Below, one piece after another: positions 10,986-22,221 of a stretch of 64,000 bases of DNA. How positions within the stretch are numbered: the first letter of the stretch is position 1; every line of letters begins with the position of its first letter. Position numbers and translations under genes: made by a program. Origin of the DNA: Isoetes taiwanensis (Eukaryota > Streptophyta > Lycopodiopsida > Isoetales > Isoetaceae); NCBI GenBank assembly GCA_021234155.1, contig JAJEKV010000225.1, forward strand, positions 190,001 through 254,000, written 5' to 3'. Below the pieces are notes generated by a model that saw nothing but the letters and a program-made list of their open reading frames with translations, made no database searches and was not told where the DNA came from.

Positions 10986-13900
10986 AGCTACTCTGATTGA
11001 TCCATATCTGACCCCAAACACTGCATGTCTGTCTGTTTGTCTGTTTTAAAACCAGTTAACATAAGTTTTTTTTACGTTCAATAGATATCATGCTCCTACA
11101 GAATAATTGTGTTTACAAAGCATCACACTTTATATCAGAGACACCTATGGCATAGATTATACCTTAATAGTTGTGGTCAGACTACTGGGTGAACCAAGGC
11201 TTATGACTTGTACAATCGGATGGCCCTTATCTGTATGTAATAAGTGGTACCAACAAATTACATGTTGGCCATGGCTTTTTTTGGTAATGCCATGATAGGA
11301 TGAAATGAACATAAGATTAAAGGATGATGGCTTAATGAATTATGAGGGCGACTTCTATATTTCCTATTACAATGCTCTGGATATATATATGAAGTGTTGT
11401 ATCTATGATGGAAGTGGTGACAAAGATTGGCTTCCAAAGATTGTATAGCTACAATTTAAAAAGCTAAATTTAGTGGATTTGATAACATTCTTAAAATCAA
11501 AGGTGCTATAGCTTAAAATAATACAATTTTTAATTCTTCGAGTGATAGGTTAGAAGATAAAGGATATACATTAAGGATGTCAAATGAAGAGAAGTGGCAT
11601 TTGAATATATGGAGAAATATCCAAGTGTTACTTGAGAGGAAAATAGTGACAAATTGAAAAAGGAAGAAGGACGTGGAGGCAAGTAGGAATATAAGAAGAA
11701 TTTGATATGTTAAAATGGTCTAAAGAATTAATACTACAAAGAAAGTGATGGGAAATTGTCATGGCTGATAATGACTTGACATAATTTGCAGCTCTAATGT
11801 TTATGCCTCTAGAAACTTCCTGAAACACGACAAACAATGCCACAATTTATTATGATATAATGTCATTTTATCCCAAAAATTATTCACGTGCATTTTGCTC
11901 TCAACAACTCAGATGTGATCAGGTGTCTACCATTCGAGAACTTTAACCTAAGGCTCTCAATCTCGTTGGAATAATGCTAGAGTTACGTAGTTCCAAATGA
12001 AGATTCATGCAGGAGACGTATCTTTTGAAACACAAGCTTTGCAGTGTTCATAAACCCAACCATGAGTATCTAATGGACCATATATGCTTTTGCCTCTATG
12101 TTATCATTGCCTTTCTAAACAATGATCATGCATCACTGGGAGTTGGTTACGTATTCGCAAGTCTTGAACGAGAATTTTATGATTGACTATTCAAAGGGTA
12201 GGCATGAGTCGATTTGTTTTTCCTTATTACTTGATTTGACTACCTTGTTTTAAGAGCCCAAATGTTCTTACATCAAAAGTTGTTTTATCATGAGAGCTTC
12301 ATTTTTTTTTTTTTGCTTTTGCAGCGATGCTGTTCCTTCCACTTATAATACCATTATTGAATGCATATACATTCCATCAAGAAGCATTGTTGCCAATTCT
12401 ATTAACTTATTGCCATCCCCACAAGCAAGGCTCCTAGAAGGGATTGTAATATGCAGCAAAATAACAGGAGGGCTCTAGGGAGAAATTAATTTGATTATAG
12501 AAATGAGCCCTTCTCAAATTCATTCCATGATGGTAAATCATAATTGAACAAAGGCTAGAAAAAAAAGGCAGATATATTTTAAAAACAACCATGTTTCTTA
12601 ATAGGCTTGCCGAAAGGAAGGTGCACCATTTCCTACAATTCTAAGATATCCGCGTGATAAATAATGTCACGAAATTGAATAGGAACCATTAGATCTGTTA
12701 ATTTTGAATCTGATGTTTCGAAAAAATGAGAAATCCGTTGGAAATTACATTTGTTCTTTGACCATGGCTATGGAAAAGCCTTCTCTTTCTGCGAGGATTT
12801 GAAGAATGGCTAGTACTCACGAGATATACTATTGGATGACCTTTGAACAACGCTCAAAATAGGGCTTCATTTTATCATATTATTTGTTGCTTGAAAGTCT
12901 TTTTCTTGGTAAGTTGAATCAATTAATTAGGGAAGTAATCCACTCTATTCCATTTGGTGTACACATGTTTGTACAAAACACAATCTCCCTATTGCACATA
13001 TGTTATTGCCTGCATTTAGAACCATTTTTATGGCAAGGTTAAATGGTAACTTGTTCCAACAATGTCAGGCCTAGATTGACCATCTTATAAGGATGGTCTG
13101 GTTGTCTTGCCGAGACTATGTACGGCTACACGTTTTGTTCCTTCCAACTTATATTTATAATCCATGCAGATCAAAATGCTTCAATCCATTTGAAGGCCAT
13201 AGAATCACAGGGTATTAACCCTCATTGTAGCTCTGAAGTTGAGGATTTCGTATGATAACTCCCAATAAAGGAAAGTGATTAGGTTTTATTTGTATTTGAT
13301 TATTCTTCTTCTTCTTCTTCTATATGCAATTGAACTCTGATGCCAAGCTAGGTCAAGCCACTATTAAATTGATTGGTATTATAGATGAGATATTATAGTA
13401 TAGCTCTCCGCTGCAATATCTGAGCGATTGATATCAATTTCTTACAGAGGTATTTCCTACAAAGGTATGCTTTATGAATCAAAGTCTACAAATTTCAAGA
13501 AGATTCTAGAGAAATATATGCAACAATGACAGAAGAAGACACCATCAAATCCTGAGGATCATTCTTTTTATAAGCAGTTTCAAGAAGCTATTTAGGTAAG
13601 TAGGAGTGCTCATATTAATTGAAAACTGTATTGTAATTAATAATGCTAAAGGCTATACAATAGCACCTAGATGAGGTTGCATCTTGAGTAAGTTCAGCTT
13701 TTACTTTCTGGTCAGTGATGGAAAAAACCATGGGGATTTATGCCTTCTTCTGATTATGTATTACACCTCTATTCTATTCTTTTAGGTAGGCCCATGTCTT
13801 TCAATCTCTCTTGTTTTAGGTATGTCCCAAGACTCCTGCACCAAACCAGGCTCAATGGTTCAAGCTAGGTTATAGATGCTTGTATCGAGTTTGAATTTGG

Positions 13901-14265
13901 CTCGAAGGTAAATCAAATGTATAATTGCAACTGTATTCAACTACAGAGATCCAATATATGGTTTTGCGAAGGGCTTGCAGATGATATAGTGTCGAGCTAT
14001 CATATTTCTTCATTGTCGCTATATTTTATTTGAATGCTGCAAGCACTTAGACTACATTTTGGGACATATATACTGGGCTACATCGTTGACACAACCAAAT
14101 AGTATCCTCAGAAATTTAAATTTTATCATCATTACGGGGCTGGATCTTGAAACACATTGAGAATCAGTGCAATCATTTTTTCTGTGTAAAATATAACGAG
14201 CTCAAGCAACCTCCTTGAATCAAGAAGTATAATGGCATATCCTCCGCATCTACCGCAGGACCGCA
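10986..14265. other. long non-coding stretch
   Basis: Mostly AT-rich. A weakly protein-like plus-strand trace at 11300-11440 (LKDDGLMNYEGDFYISYYNA) has no recognised family and is interrupted. A T-run at 12301 and a (TTC)n tract near 13305 are simple repeats. I see no supported gene, RNA or element with clear edges. Confidence 0.5.
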
Positions 14266-14454
14266 GCCCCAATCGCAGTGTTTAACGTGGCCCCTTACGC
14301 TTCTCCTACCACAACCCCCCTTCTCCCCGCCTCCCTCAAGACCAGCGCCCTTGCGCCTTCGCTCCATCTACTTCTCCTTTCGGCCTCGCTTCCCGTCCTC
14401 CCCAGCGATTTCGGTGCAAGATACCCACTCGCTGGCCGACAAATAGGAATTGTG

Positions 14455-15420
14455 CCTGGGGTGTGGTCTCATGGAATTGTCGAGGCTTCCTTGGAGAAAG
14501 GGGCAGCCTCAACTCCGTGGCGACCCGATATGGATCTCATCTTTCTCATGGAGACATGGGAGTATGCACAAAGCGAACTACGACTGTAGGGTTACCAACA
14601 TTTCTCGGTCTTCAATACCAATGCGGGACAGAGAGGGTCATGGTGGGGTTGCTTGCTACTTAGGACAACCTTGGCACATTCGGTTACCCTCGGAAGACGG
14701 TGGACACAACCGGTATTTGTGGGTTCGTGGTGCATAATACAGTGGCAACCCTCTTTTTACGGCACTGTTATTTCACGCCAGAGCACCTCATTCTATCCCC
14801 AATACTCCCGATGCGGATAGGATGGACCCTTATGTCGATCTATATGATGACATACGCCAAAGACAAGCAGCTTGGATAGGGTCGCCCTTCTTGGGAATTT
14901 CAATGCACCCGACAGAGTAGAGCAGCCCATGAGACTTGACCCCTCGCCGACGATGTCCCCGGCAATTTACGCTCCGCAGAGGCAACCCGCCACGAGGATC
15001 GGATGACAGCTGTGTCACTCGGCTTCAATGACATTGCTCCCGCTATGTGGTATTTTTGACTTGATAATTTGCAATGGCTCATTACAAGTGGTCCGCTTCT
15101 CACAAGTGCACCTGCGGATGTGACAATCGTGGGGAGGGTCTAGTGTGGTGGACTATGTGTCAGTGGTTGCTAAGATATGCATCTCATCGGCCGTTTCGGG
15201 TGGGCACCGATACGGGATGAGGAGGTCGACTCGCATCACCTCCCACTTTATTTGAACATGGCTTGGCAAGCCGCCGTAACTCCCACTATGCCACCCCGCC
15301 ATCCCCGCTGCGGCTGGATTATGAGCGTGAGGACTACACCGAGATGCTCATGGATGCCCCCGCCATCAATTTCCGGACCCCCCCACACTAGAGCAGCGCA
15401 TTGCACAGCTTGATCGAAGC
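14455..15420 (+). pseudogene. LINE apurinic-type endonuclease domain (broken)
   Basis: Frames in order give VSWNCRGFLGERGS (N-terminal motif of APE-like LINE endonucleases), DLIFLMETWEYAQSEL (the metal-binding Glu block), GHGGVACYLGQPWHIRL and HNRYLWVRGA. Further on PYVDLYDDI and a GNFNAPD-like trace stand for the GDFNA block. The domain would nick target DNA to prime reverse transcription. The blocks are spread over at least three frames with stops. The same motifs appear in the 41-kb copy (ACYFPH, MLVGDFNACTD, DSDHL). Confidence 0.75.
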
Positions 15421-15769
15421 TATTATAGATGCAACGGCCGAGTGCTTTGGTAGACCCCGCCGCCGCTCGGGGACAGCAACATTTCCGTAATCGGTGTTTT
15501 GATGCGAGTGTAAAGAACCAAAAGCATAGCCACATTCTCTCGATCTGTGTACCGATCAGTTACCACGCAGCCAGCTTCATCCATCTAAGGAGACAAAGGC
15601 GCCAGAACTTGCTAGGCATCGAGGGGGAGATGTTCGGCATTTGGACACTCGCCCCTCGAACCTTTTGGCGAGTGCTCGAAGGCCGCCCAAAATTTGGCAG
15701 GGGACATCACACGAGGCAAAGGGGGAACAAGACTTGAAATTTCTATGACCCCACTGTGTGGACGCGACC

Positions 15770-17640
15770 ACCATACCCCCCAGGATGGCCCCCCCATTGG
15801 TTCGCAGAGGAGGATGTTGTGGAGGGCCTCCGAACGGCCGGCTAATGGGAAGGCAACCGACCATGGTATGCGTGCCGAAAGTTACTCAAATGGGTTGTGG
15901 CAAACCACGGTGCCATCCTCACTACCCCGTTCAACGTAGCATTGCGGGAAGGTTTCCCCGACAATGGACCACAAGCCGGGTTGTCCCTATTCACAAGGCG
16001 AAGCGACCCACGCTGTCAACTGCCAACCACGGACACACGGGTCGCCTCGCGATTTGCCAAACTGTTATCGGCATTCTCGAAAGCAAAGATTGACTACCGC
16101 GAGAGGCGCAGATGTCGCGAGCCCTCACACAAGTAGGCTTTAGACCCCGCCACTCAACGATTGACCATATCTTTTTAATCGGCTGGCACCGATTGAAAAC
16201 GGTAAAACCATCGGTAGGACTTGTATTGATGCTTTGTGGACTTCACAAGGCTTTTGATACGGGAAGGGAAAGCTATGGGCTAGCTGCGTCAGCTCACGCT
16301 TCTGCCTGTGCAGAATGCCATATACTGGCTGTCACGAGAGTTGTTTTGGCAGATGCACGGGCGGGCCATGCATTCACCCAGTAGTATTGGGGTCGGGGCT
16401 GCCCCCTCTCACCAACTTTGTTTGGCCTCTACATTGACCGCTTAGAGCCCCTCGCTTCATTGAACATGGGGGCATCGGCTTTTGCACCGTGTCATCCACC
16501 AGCTCATCTATGCGACGATGTTGACCTTGACCCACACCCCACACCCTATGCGGTCTCATCCGATGTCCTAGACACGATCCGCGGGGCTCTGGACATGCGG
16601 CGTGAATCTCGCCAAGACCGGGGGTGGTTCTCATATCCTCTTCCGCCACCCCACGCCTCCCGCGACTCACATATCGGGGACAACCTTGTGGAGGTCAGCC
16701 CATCTACAAAGTACCTAGGGGGTGGAGTTCCCCTCCTCGCTCTGTTGGGAGGCGTCCATCGCTATGGGTGTGAAAGCAGGCTGGAAAGCGCTTTTATGCC
16801 ATGCGGAACAACAGTCACCGGGGAAGAGCTCTATGATTGGGGCCATCGGTCCACATCTGTTTCGGGCCGATCGAGCCTGCCCTTCTGTGACGGGTCGAGG
16901 TTTGGGGCCCTGCCGTCTCTTTGGCGACTGGAATGACTTGGAGCAAAAGTGTAAGGCATTTTGGCACGCGGGCACTTGGTGAAACCTTCGGTCCCCTATC
17001 GATCCCTCAGCTGCAGAAACTGGATTCTTACGCCTTCAGTGGCAGCCCTTGATAGACACATCATCTATTTTCGTAAAGTGATTAATATGGGTGATGCTCG
17101 GCCCCGCGACCGGGCTTACCCCTGTGGCAATGGGCCCGCAGCCGCTCGTGGACCGCTGGAGGGGTAAGAGAGATGCTGGTTCGCCAGATGGAACATGCAG
17201 GAGCACGATGCATGCAAAGTTGACACGCAGGCCGATCGCGACAGTGGCGGCGGAGTACTTGACGCTTGCTTCCTTGCCAAGCTCGGGACCCCCGGCTCTA
17301 GAGCAGGTCAAACGGCCCATTACAAGGAGCACATATGAACCCCACGTTGGTCCGGGGCCCGCGAGCTCTACTGCGTTCCCGGCTCCCGAAAAGCGAGCAC
17401 TCATTGCCTCCATTCATACAGTGCCCACCATCTTCGCGATCGAGATCCAGGCAGGTGGATTGGGGAGCCCCGCCGGGACAAAGCTATGTCGATCTTTGCC
17501 AAGCGGGTGCCATTGAGGATGAGTCTCACACTTTCCGTGAGTTGCCCAAAGATTCGGTCGATCCGTGCCGGATCGTTTCCTTAGTGCGGCGGACTTGCCC
17601 CTACATTTGCCGATGAACACACCGCCAAGCACGCTCGGGG
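15770..17640 (+). pseudogene. LINE reverse transcriptase and C-terminal finger (broken)
   Basis: Recognisable pieces in order: LREGFPDNGP; VGFRPRHSTIDHIFLIG (16131-16181); GLHKAFDTGRE near 16240; LSPTLFGLYIDRLEPL near 16400; LCDDVDLDPHP near 16510, in place of the YADD box; GWKALLCHAEQQSPG near 16780; and DLCQAGAIEDESHTF near 17490, the remnant of the C-terminal Cys/His finger. RT would copy the element RNA at the nicked target. Frame changes occur between nearly every block. The catalytic box keeps both Asp residues here, unlike the 39.8-kb copy. Confidence 0.8.
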
Positions 17641-17799
17641 TCGCATATCCGTGAGGTAATCTTGGATCCGGCGAGCCCACCTTTGCCCCTACCGCCCACC
17701 GTCGTGCACTACGTACTGTACGGTACATGAGTGTATATATTTGTGTGTTTTGCATTTCAGTATATTGGAACAGTTTTGTCGGCAGGCCGATTCGCCACG

Positions 17800-17845
17800 G
17801 TTTTCCCTCGAAAAACCCTTCGGGGTGGGGGGGTTTTTAATCAGG
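17800..17845 (+). other. LINE 3' UTR hairpin
   Basis: GGTTTTCCCTCGAAAAACCC followed by TTCGGGGTGGGGGGGTTTTT can fold into a stem with a short loop (AAAAACCC against GGGTTTTT). Similar elements sit at the corresponding place in the LINE copies at 6181-6220 and 38526-38571 (both minus), which suggests selection or at least descent of a 3' structure possibly read by the RT. Confidence 0.5.
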
Positions 17846-17914
17846 GTGTAATCCACTTGTCGCTTTTGTATTGGGTCCCCATAGACCGATTGGTCTCCTC
17901 GTGGACGATAAAAA

Positions 17915-17937
17915 TACCTTCCTTCCTTCCTTCCTTC
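17915..17937 (+). repeat. (CTTC)n tail of the LINE
   Basis: CCTTCCTTCCTTCCTTC follows directly after the conserved GATAAAAATA end. Tails of the sister copies are (TTCTA)n, so tail sequence differs between insertions. Confidence 0.85.
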
Positions 17938-18217
17938 TACTAATATTTGTATTCTTGTCTCTGTTTAATATGACATTTCTTTGGCCTCCTTTACATCAAC
18001 ATAATAATTAACAGAGAAGAGAATCTATAAATTTCTCAAGGACAGAAGAAGACTGTAGATTCTCACGAATAGATTGCCTATTCGAAGCTAATGCAACAGA
18101 CGTAACATAGCAGCAAAAACTAGAATAGCATATTGACATCCATGTCCAAGCTATGAGAAAAGATGAAACTGAAAGTGTGACTTTGCAATTGAATTGCTTC
18201 ATTGATGTTACATGCTT

Positions 18218-18330
18218 ATGTATAGGAGTATGCTCCCTTTATATTAGACGTCCCGGCTGATCCCTTTTCAATGGAATGTGTAGGAGTATGCTCCCTTTAT
18301 GTTAGACGTCCCGCCTGATCCCTATGATAA
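18218..18330. repeat. tandem duplication, about 63-bp period
   Basis: GTATAGGAGTATGCTCCCTT... TTAGACGTCCCGGCTGATCCC is repeated as GTGTAGGAGTATGCTCCCTT... TTAGACGTCCCGCCTGATCCC. The two copies differ at only a few bases. Confidence 0.85.
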
Positions 18331-18399
18331 GATTATTGAGAAGGGTCTGTATAACATTTCCCATGAGTGACATCCATTAGGGTATGGGTTTTTGTCAAT

Positions 18400-18650
18400 C
18401 GAGTTGTTTGCATATGCAAGGTGTTGATATGGACCAAATGCTTTAGAAAAATATATTAGCACCTTTGAACATATATTTGTTGCTGCAATGACATGGAATT
18501 GCATCACCATTGCAGTGTATGCAGAAGGGGGGTGCCAATAAGAAATGGACCTGAAGCAAAATTTTACAGAATTATGCATGTGCCAGGAGCTATGGCAGAT
18601 GAGTCCACAATAACATCAGTCTTTCGCTGGGTCCAAAAATAAGGCTAGTG
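18400..18650 (+). pseudogene. possible decayed PPR repeats
   Basis: Traces such as FEHICVAAMTWNCITIAVYA and PGAMADESTITSVFRWVQK fit consecutive PPR motifs (VF..M..R.VVSWN.MI..YA, then P.E.TF.SVL..). The two traces are close to the expected one-repeat spacing but in different frames. No intact frame remains. Confidence 0.35.
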
Positions 18651-18950
18651 TGGTTAACTGCCTTAGAAAGAAAACCAACATCGAGCAAGAAATATTTGAA
18701 GTGGTCTTGCAAGTACGTCTGTAAATCTTTTCTAGCATTTGGTTGCATAATACCCTTAAAAAGACCATCAAATGTGTGATTTCATATAGAAATTGCTTTT
18801 TTGAATGAAGTAGGAGTGCCATGGCATCTCCAATTGTCACTCTTGTCCATACTCCACTTATGCCCTCTAAGGACGAATGGCCAATGTATATGCTCATCTT
18901 GAGATCTGATACTAAAAAATAGTACTGGGTATGGAAAAGTAGTGTTGGAA

Positions 18951-19000
18951 AGAATAGAATAGAATAGAATAGAATAGAAGAGACCAACCTATGTCTCTAT
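18951..19000 (-). mobile_element. possible LINE 3'-end stub with (TTCTA)n tail
   Basis: On the plus strand (AGAAT)n at 18951-18981 is followed by GAGACCAACCTATG, resembling GAGACCAATTGGCCTATAGG beyond the AATAG tail of the LINE at 38.44 kb. The intervening TTTTTATCGTCCACG is missing. It may be a very short 5'-truncated insertion, or just a microsatellite. Confidence 0.35.
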
Positions 19001-19435
19001 TTGTATATTGTTGGCTAGTGATGTGAAAGTTCTCATATGATATATAAGGTTTACAACCTTCTTATACCATATAATAGAATAGATTTTTTATCTTATACCA
19101 TAGAGATATTTATATGGTGGAGTACACCGGGTTAATTGTTGGAGTAAGAGTTGCCTTATAACGAATGTCATAAAACTATAAGAATATTCCAGCTTGATCA
19201 AGCTTTTATATCAAATTAATGTTCACCCCTTGAAGTTTTATACAATATATACTAAAATAGATCGTTATACATTATAATGCATGTAGAATACGATTGATGT
19301 CTTGTTTCAACATCTCTCCTTTTCAAAACAAAGATATAGCATAATAGAATATACCTAGATGGTAAGCATCTTGGAATTTTATTGTTATAACAAACGGACT
19401 TGTGAGTGAGCAGAAATTAATAGGAGCTTACAATC
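19001..19435. other. AT-rich spacer
   Basis: Nothing recognised apart from simple AT-rich sequence. Confidence 0.5.
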
Positions 19436-19582
19436 AAATGTCTGTCATATTATGTCTGTCATATTAATAGGAGCTTACAATCAAATGTCACATTATGGAA
19501 GATTCTGACATGATGTATTCCATGTAAAATGAATACAAAACCCATCTTGCCTTCAAAAAAAATAAAAAAATGTCTGTCATAT
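19436..19582 (+). mobile_element. short A-tailed retroposon with 15-bp target duplication (copy 1)
   Basis: The segment ends in CTTCAAAAAAAATAAAAAAA, and AAATGTCTGTCATAT occurs both before it (19436-19450) and directly after the tail (19568-19582). That is the signature of target-primed insertion. The body is about 117 bp. It also contains a duplicated copy of flanking sequence (TAATAGGAGCTTACAATCAA), so the insertion was accompanied by a local duplication. The tail matches the elements at 20992 and 46981. It could be a SINE or a 5'-truncated LINE of another family. Confidence 0.65.
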
Positions 19583-20399
19583 GGAGCACTTGCTGCATAT
19601 GTTTCCCAAATGGAAGAGTCTAGAAGCAGCGTGCAATGCCTTAGAATATGATGACTGCAGCAACCAATGCCTTAGAACCGGATTTGTGAATATAATTTTT
19701 GCAAGTCACACAACATGAAAACGACAATGTTCTTATGATACACAAAATAACATTGTCTCTATGGTACACGCAATAGGCGAGAGAGTTTTTAGCTATAAAA
19801 CAGTATTGCACAAATGGAAAGAGAGGCTATAAGTCCTTGTACTCTTACATTATTCTCATCATGTGAAAGCACGTGCATAGCCTAGGACAAAGAAGAATCA
19901 GTATGGACAAGATTTTGGGAGTAAAAACATTATGTATGAGATTCTAGTAGCTTAGAACAAAGAAGAATCATTATTAGCAAGATTTTGGGAGTCAAAACTC
20001 AATTACACATTTCATGTGTGGATGCCTATGCCCATAAAACATTGCCTCTACATTAGCAAATTATTATTCCTTGGTGGTGTCTATGTTGGGTGGAAGGCAC
20101 ATATTGTCAGTCCACAAATTGCATGATTCTAAAGATTTGTATGGTATACTTAGAGTTAATACCTTGCACGTAAGATATCTCATCTAACTTGTAAATGGAT
20201 AACAAAAATTATAAATCCCGTGGTTCTTAATGCCTATGAAAACAAAATCGCGTGGTGCATGCAAAGATATATTTCTATTTTTTAGGCATATGGATTGCAA
20301 GTGGGGGTCCTAGGTAGGGTGTTTTTCGCCCGACTACTTGATTTGTAATAGATTAAGCTGGGGCGCATTACAAGATTAGAAGATCTTGGCGACATTCGG
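19583..20399. other. AT-rich spacer
   Basis: A near repeat (ACAAAGAAGAATCA ... CAAGATTTTGGGAGT) occurs twice at about 19888 and 19957. Otherwise nothing is recognised. Confidence 0.45.
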
Positions 20400-20991
20400 C
20401 GCAATCGCATTCTTTTAAAAGAAGTTGATGCATTTCATAGCTTCAAACTCCAAACAGTTAGAGTTTCAATATCAACAAAGGGAGGGGAATGGGAGATGAT
20501 GATAGGGTTACAGAGGCTAAACACTCATTTGTTGGGCAAAAAAGGGCAATGGTTGTCACCAGGCTACAAAGGGGAGAGAGCTGTTGATGCAGAGAGCAGT
20601 AGCCCAAGAGATTGTGGATGAAATAAATGCTCTACAAAAAGAAATACTCCGGACTTTCAAGAGAAAATACATGACTGGATTTCGAGATTGTGAACTCCGG
20701 TTGGAAAAGGCCGGGGCACGGGCAAGAGGGGTGAAAGGGATGAAGATGCCATGGGGAAGGAGGGCTTAGAAGGTTATCTATTGAAGCTCAAGAAGGAGGT
20801 AATTCGGGGCATTGCATTGGAGAAAAAATTAAAGAAACAGAAGGTAGAGATGACAAATGATTTGAGGAAATACTTCTAGACATTTTAGCATCAGAACCAA
20901 CAAATGAGGGAGGCTCAAGTGCTGCTGTTGATCAACAAGATCCAATTTTCTAGGAAGAAGTTTGATAAGTTGTTAGCATATTTGAAAACCT
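20400..20991 (+). pseudogene. decayed coiled-coil protein gene
   Basis: Plus-strand frames contain MQRAVAQEIVDEINALQKEI (20587 onward), then EGYLLKLKKEVIRGIALEKK and KQKVEMTNDLRKYF in another frame, and after two stops NQQMREAQVLLLINKIQFSR followed by KKFDKLLAYLK. The composition (Lys, Glu, Leu, Gln with heptad-like spacing) suggests a coiled coil. The family is not recognised. The gene is broken by frameshifts and stops, and a 178-bp retroposon with a 14-bp target duplication sits at its end, so what follows 21183 may be its continuation (the frame then meets TGA at once). Confidence 0.4.
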
Positions 20992-21183
20992 GCCAAGCGA
21001 CAGTTGATATTTGAGTCCTATTTGAGTGTGTTGTCTTATGCATAGGCCGGTGGTTCTATTCAGTGGATCATGATTATCCTCTGAAATTTTATTCCCGCCT
21101 CTGCATTTGTATCTGGCTTTGGGCTTGGTGTTTCAATAAAGTTTGTCGTTCTTCAAAAAAAATAAAAAAATATTTGAAAACCT
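20978..21183 (+). mobile_element. short A-tailed retroposon with 14-bp target duplication (copy 2)
   Basis: ATATTTGAAAACCT lies at 20978-20991 and again at 21170-21183, exactly flanking a 178-bp insert. The insert ends in TTCAATAAAGTTTGTCGTTC followed by TTCAAAAAAAATAAAAAAA. An AATAAA signal lies upstream of the tail, as in a reverse-transcribed polyadenylated RNA. The perfect duplication and the tail place the boundaries to the base. No coding sequence is visible, so it is either a SINE-like element or the 3' end of a truncated L1-type LINE. Confidence 0.8.
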
Positions 21184-21394
21184 TTTGAATTACGACCTTA
21201 CTAGAGGATATAGTTGCAGCTAACACTATAGGAGGGTTTATATTGGTAATGTACAGGATGGAGAACTTAAGTTTTTTTTGTCTTTCATGGATAGATAGTG
21301 AATCAAGAACTGCTTATGAAATAATGATATATATACAGTTATTTCAAGTTACATAAATTGGAGATAAGAGAGAGACATTTTGGGCTGTTCTTTT

Positions 21395-21495
21395 TAACCA
21401 TAATACGCTTGCTGCGCCTCCTGTTTGGGTCCCATAGGCCAATTGGTCTGCGTGACGATAAAAACTCTATTCTATTCTATTCTATTCTATTCTTA
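21395..21495 (+). mobile_element. 5'-truncated LINE 3' end with (TTCTA)n tail
   Basis: GGGTCCCATAGGCCAATTGG is followed by TCTGCGTGACGATAAAAACT and five TTCTA units. This is the same 3' terminus as the 14-18 kb LINE (GGGTCCCCATAGACCGATTG) and the 38-kb LINE. Only about 60 bp of element is present, so this is an extreme 5' truncation. Confidence 0.8.
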
Positions 21496-22220
21496 TTATT
21501 ATTAACATAATCTTGTGATTTACAGCCATGATATAAAAATGTGTTGGTCAAAGGCGCGGTAATAAGGACATCTTGATGCATAAATGTACAGTAGAAGGTT
21601 AATCTGGAAGAAAGGAAATAAAAAATTCAACGGCTAGGAAAGATTATGTGTCTTTATTTTTAAATTAGCAAATGAATACGGGAATAAAGAAAACAGGAAG
21701 ATAAACAAATAAATCTCACGTAAAGAAATAAATTTGAGAGTGGTTGGCACAAAGGTTGGTGTAGGTGTTAAGTGGGCTAAGAAAGAGTGGATTAGGATTC
21801 TTTTTATGCATAAATATTAGTTATGACGTGTAGATATGATAATTGGTGACAATAAATTAAACGGTAAGAGGAATATCTAAAGATATAAGGTTTGTATGAA
21901 TCTGTCAGAGGCATTTAAATCCTCAGGCGATATATCGGCACTGTTACGAATATGAATAGTATGTTTATTCACATTTAAGGCAAGCACATAACTTGCATAA
22001 TGCAGGTTGGGAACTAGAGAGCTAGTTTATCTTATGTAATGGAAGAGCTGGCGACGGCGATGGAAAAAAGGAAAAGAATGAGGGGATCGGTGGTAGCGAA
22101 GATGGAGGGTGTTGATGTCAAGGAAAGCATGCATAAGCAGAAGTGATGGACGCTACTAACAAGGAAAACTCTGGGGTTGAAAAGGCAGAGTTGCAATGGA
22201 AGACTGGACCGATGGCGGAA
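21496..22220. other. spacer, nothing firm
   Basis: AT-rich sequence without a recognised gene. The part at 22030-22220 is purine-rich on the plus strand and may already belong to the internally deleted gypsy element that follows. Confidence 0.45.
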
Positions 22221-22221
22221 A

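Larger units (their letters stand above)
14270..17940 (+). mobile_element. near full-length LINE, GC-rich, frame-broken
   Basis: The element runs from a C-rich 5' region through an endonuclease, RT and C-terminal finger to a 3' UTR that ends in ATTGGGTCCCCATAGACC, GACGATAAAAA and a (CTTC)n tail. The same 3' end occurs at 21.4-21.5 kb and, inverted, at 38.4-38.5 kb. Coding pieces are described in separate entries. All domains of an APE-type LINE are present in order, but the frame changes many times, so it cannot be autonomous now. Its base composition is much richer in GC and CpG than the sequence on both sides and than the other copies of the family. This suggests a younger or differently methylated insertion. 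Confidence 0.85.
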
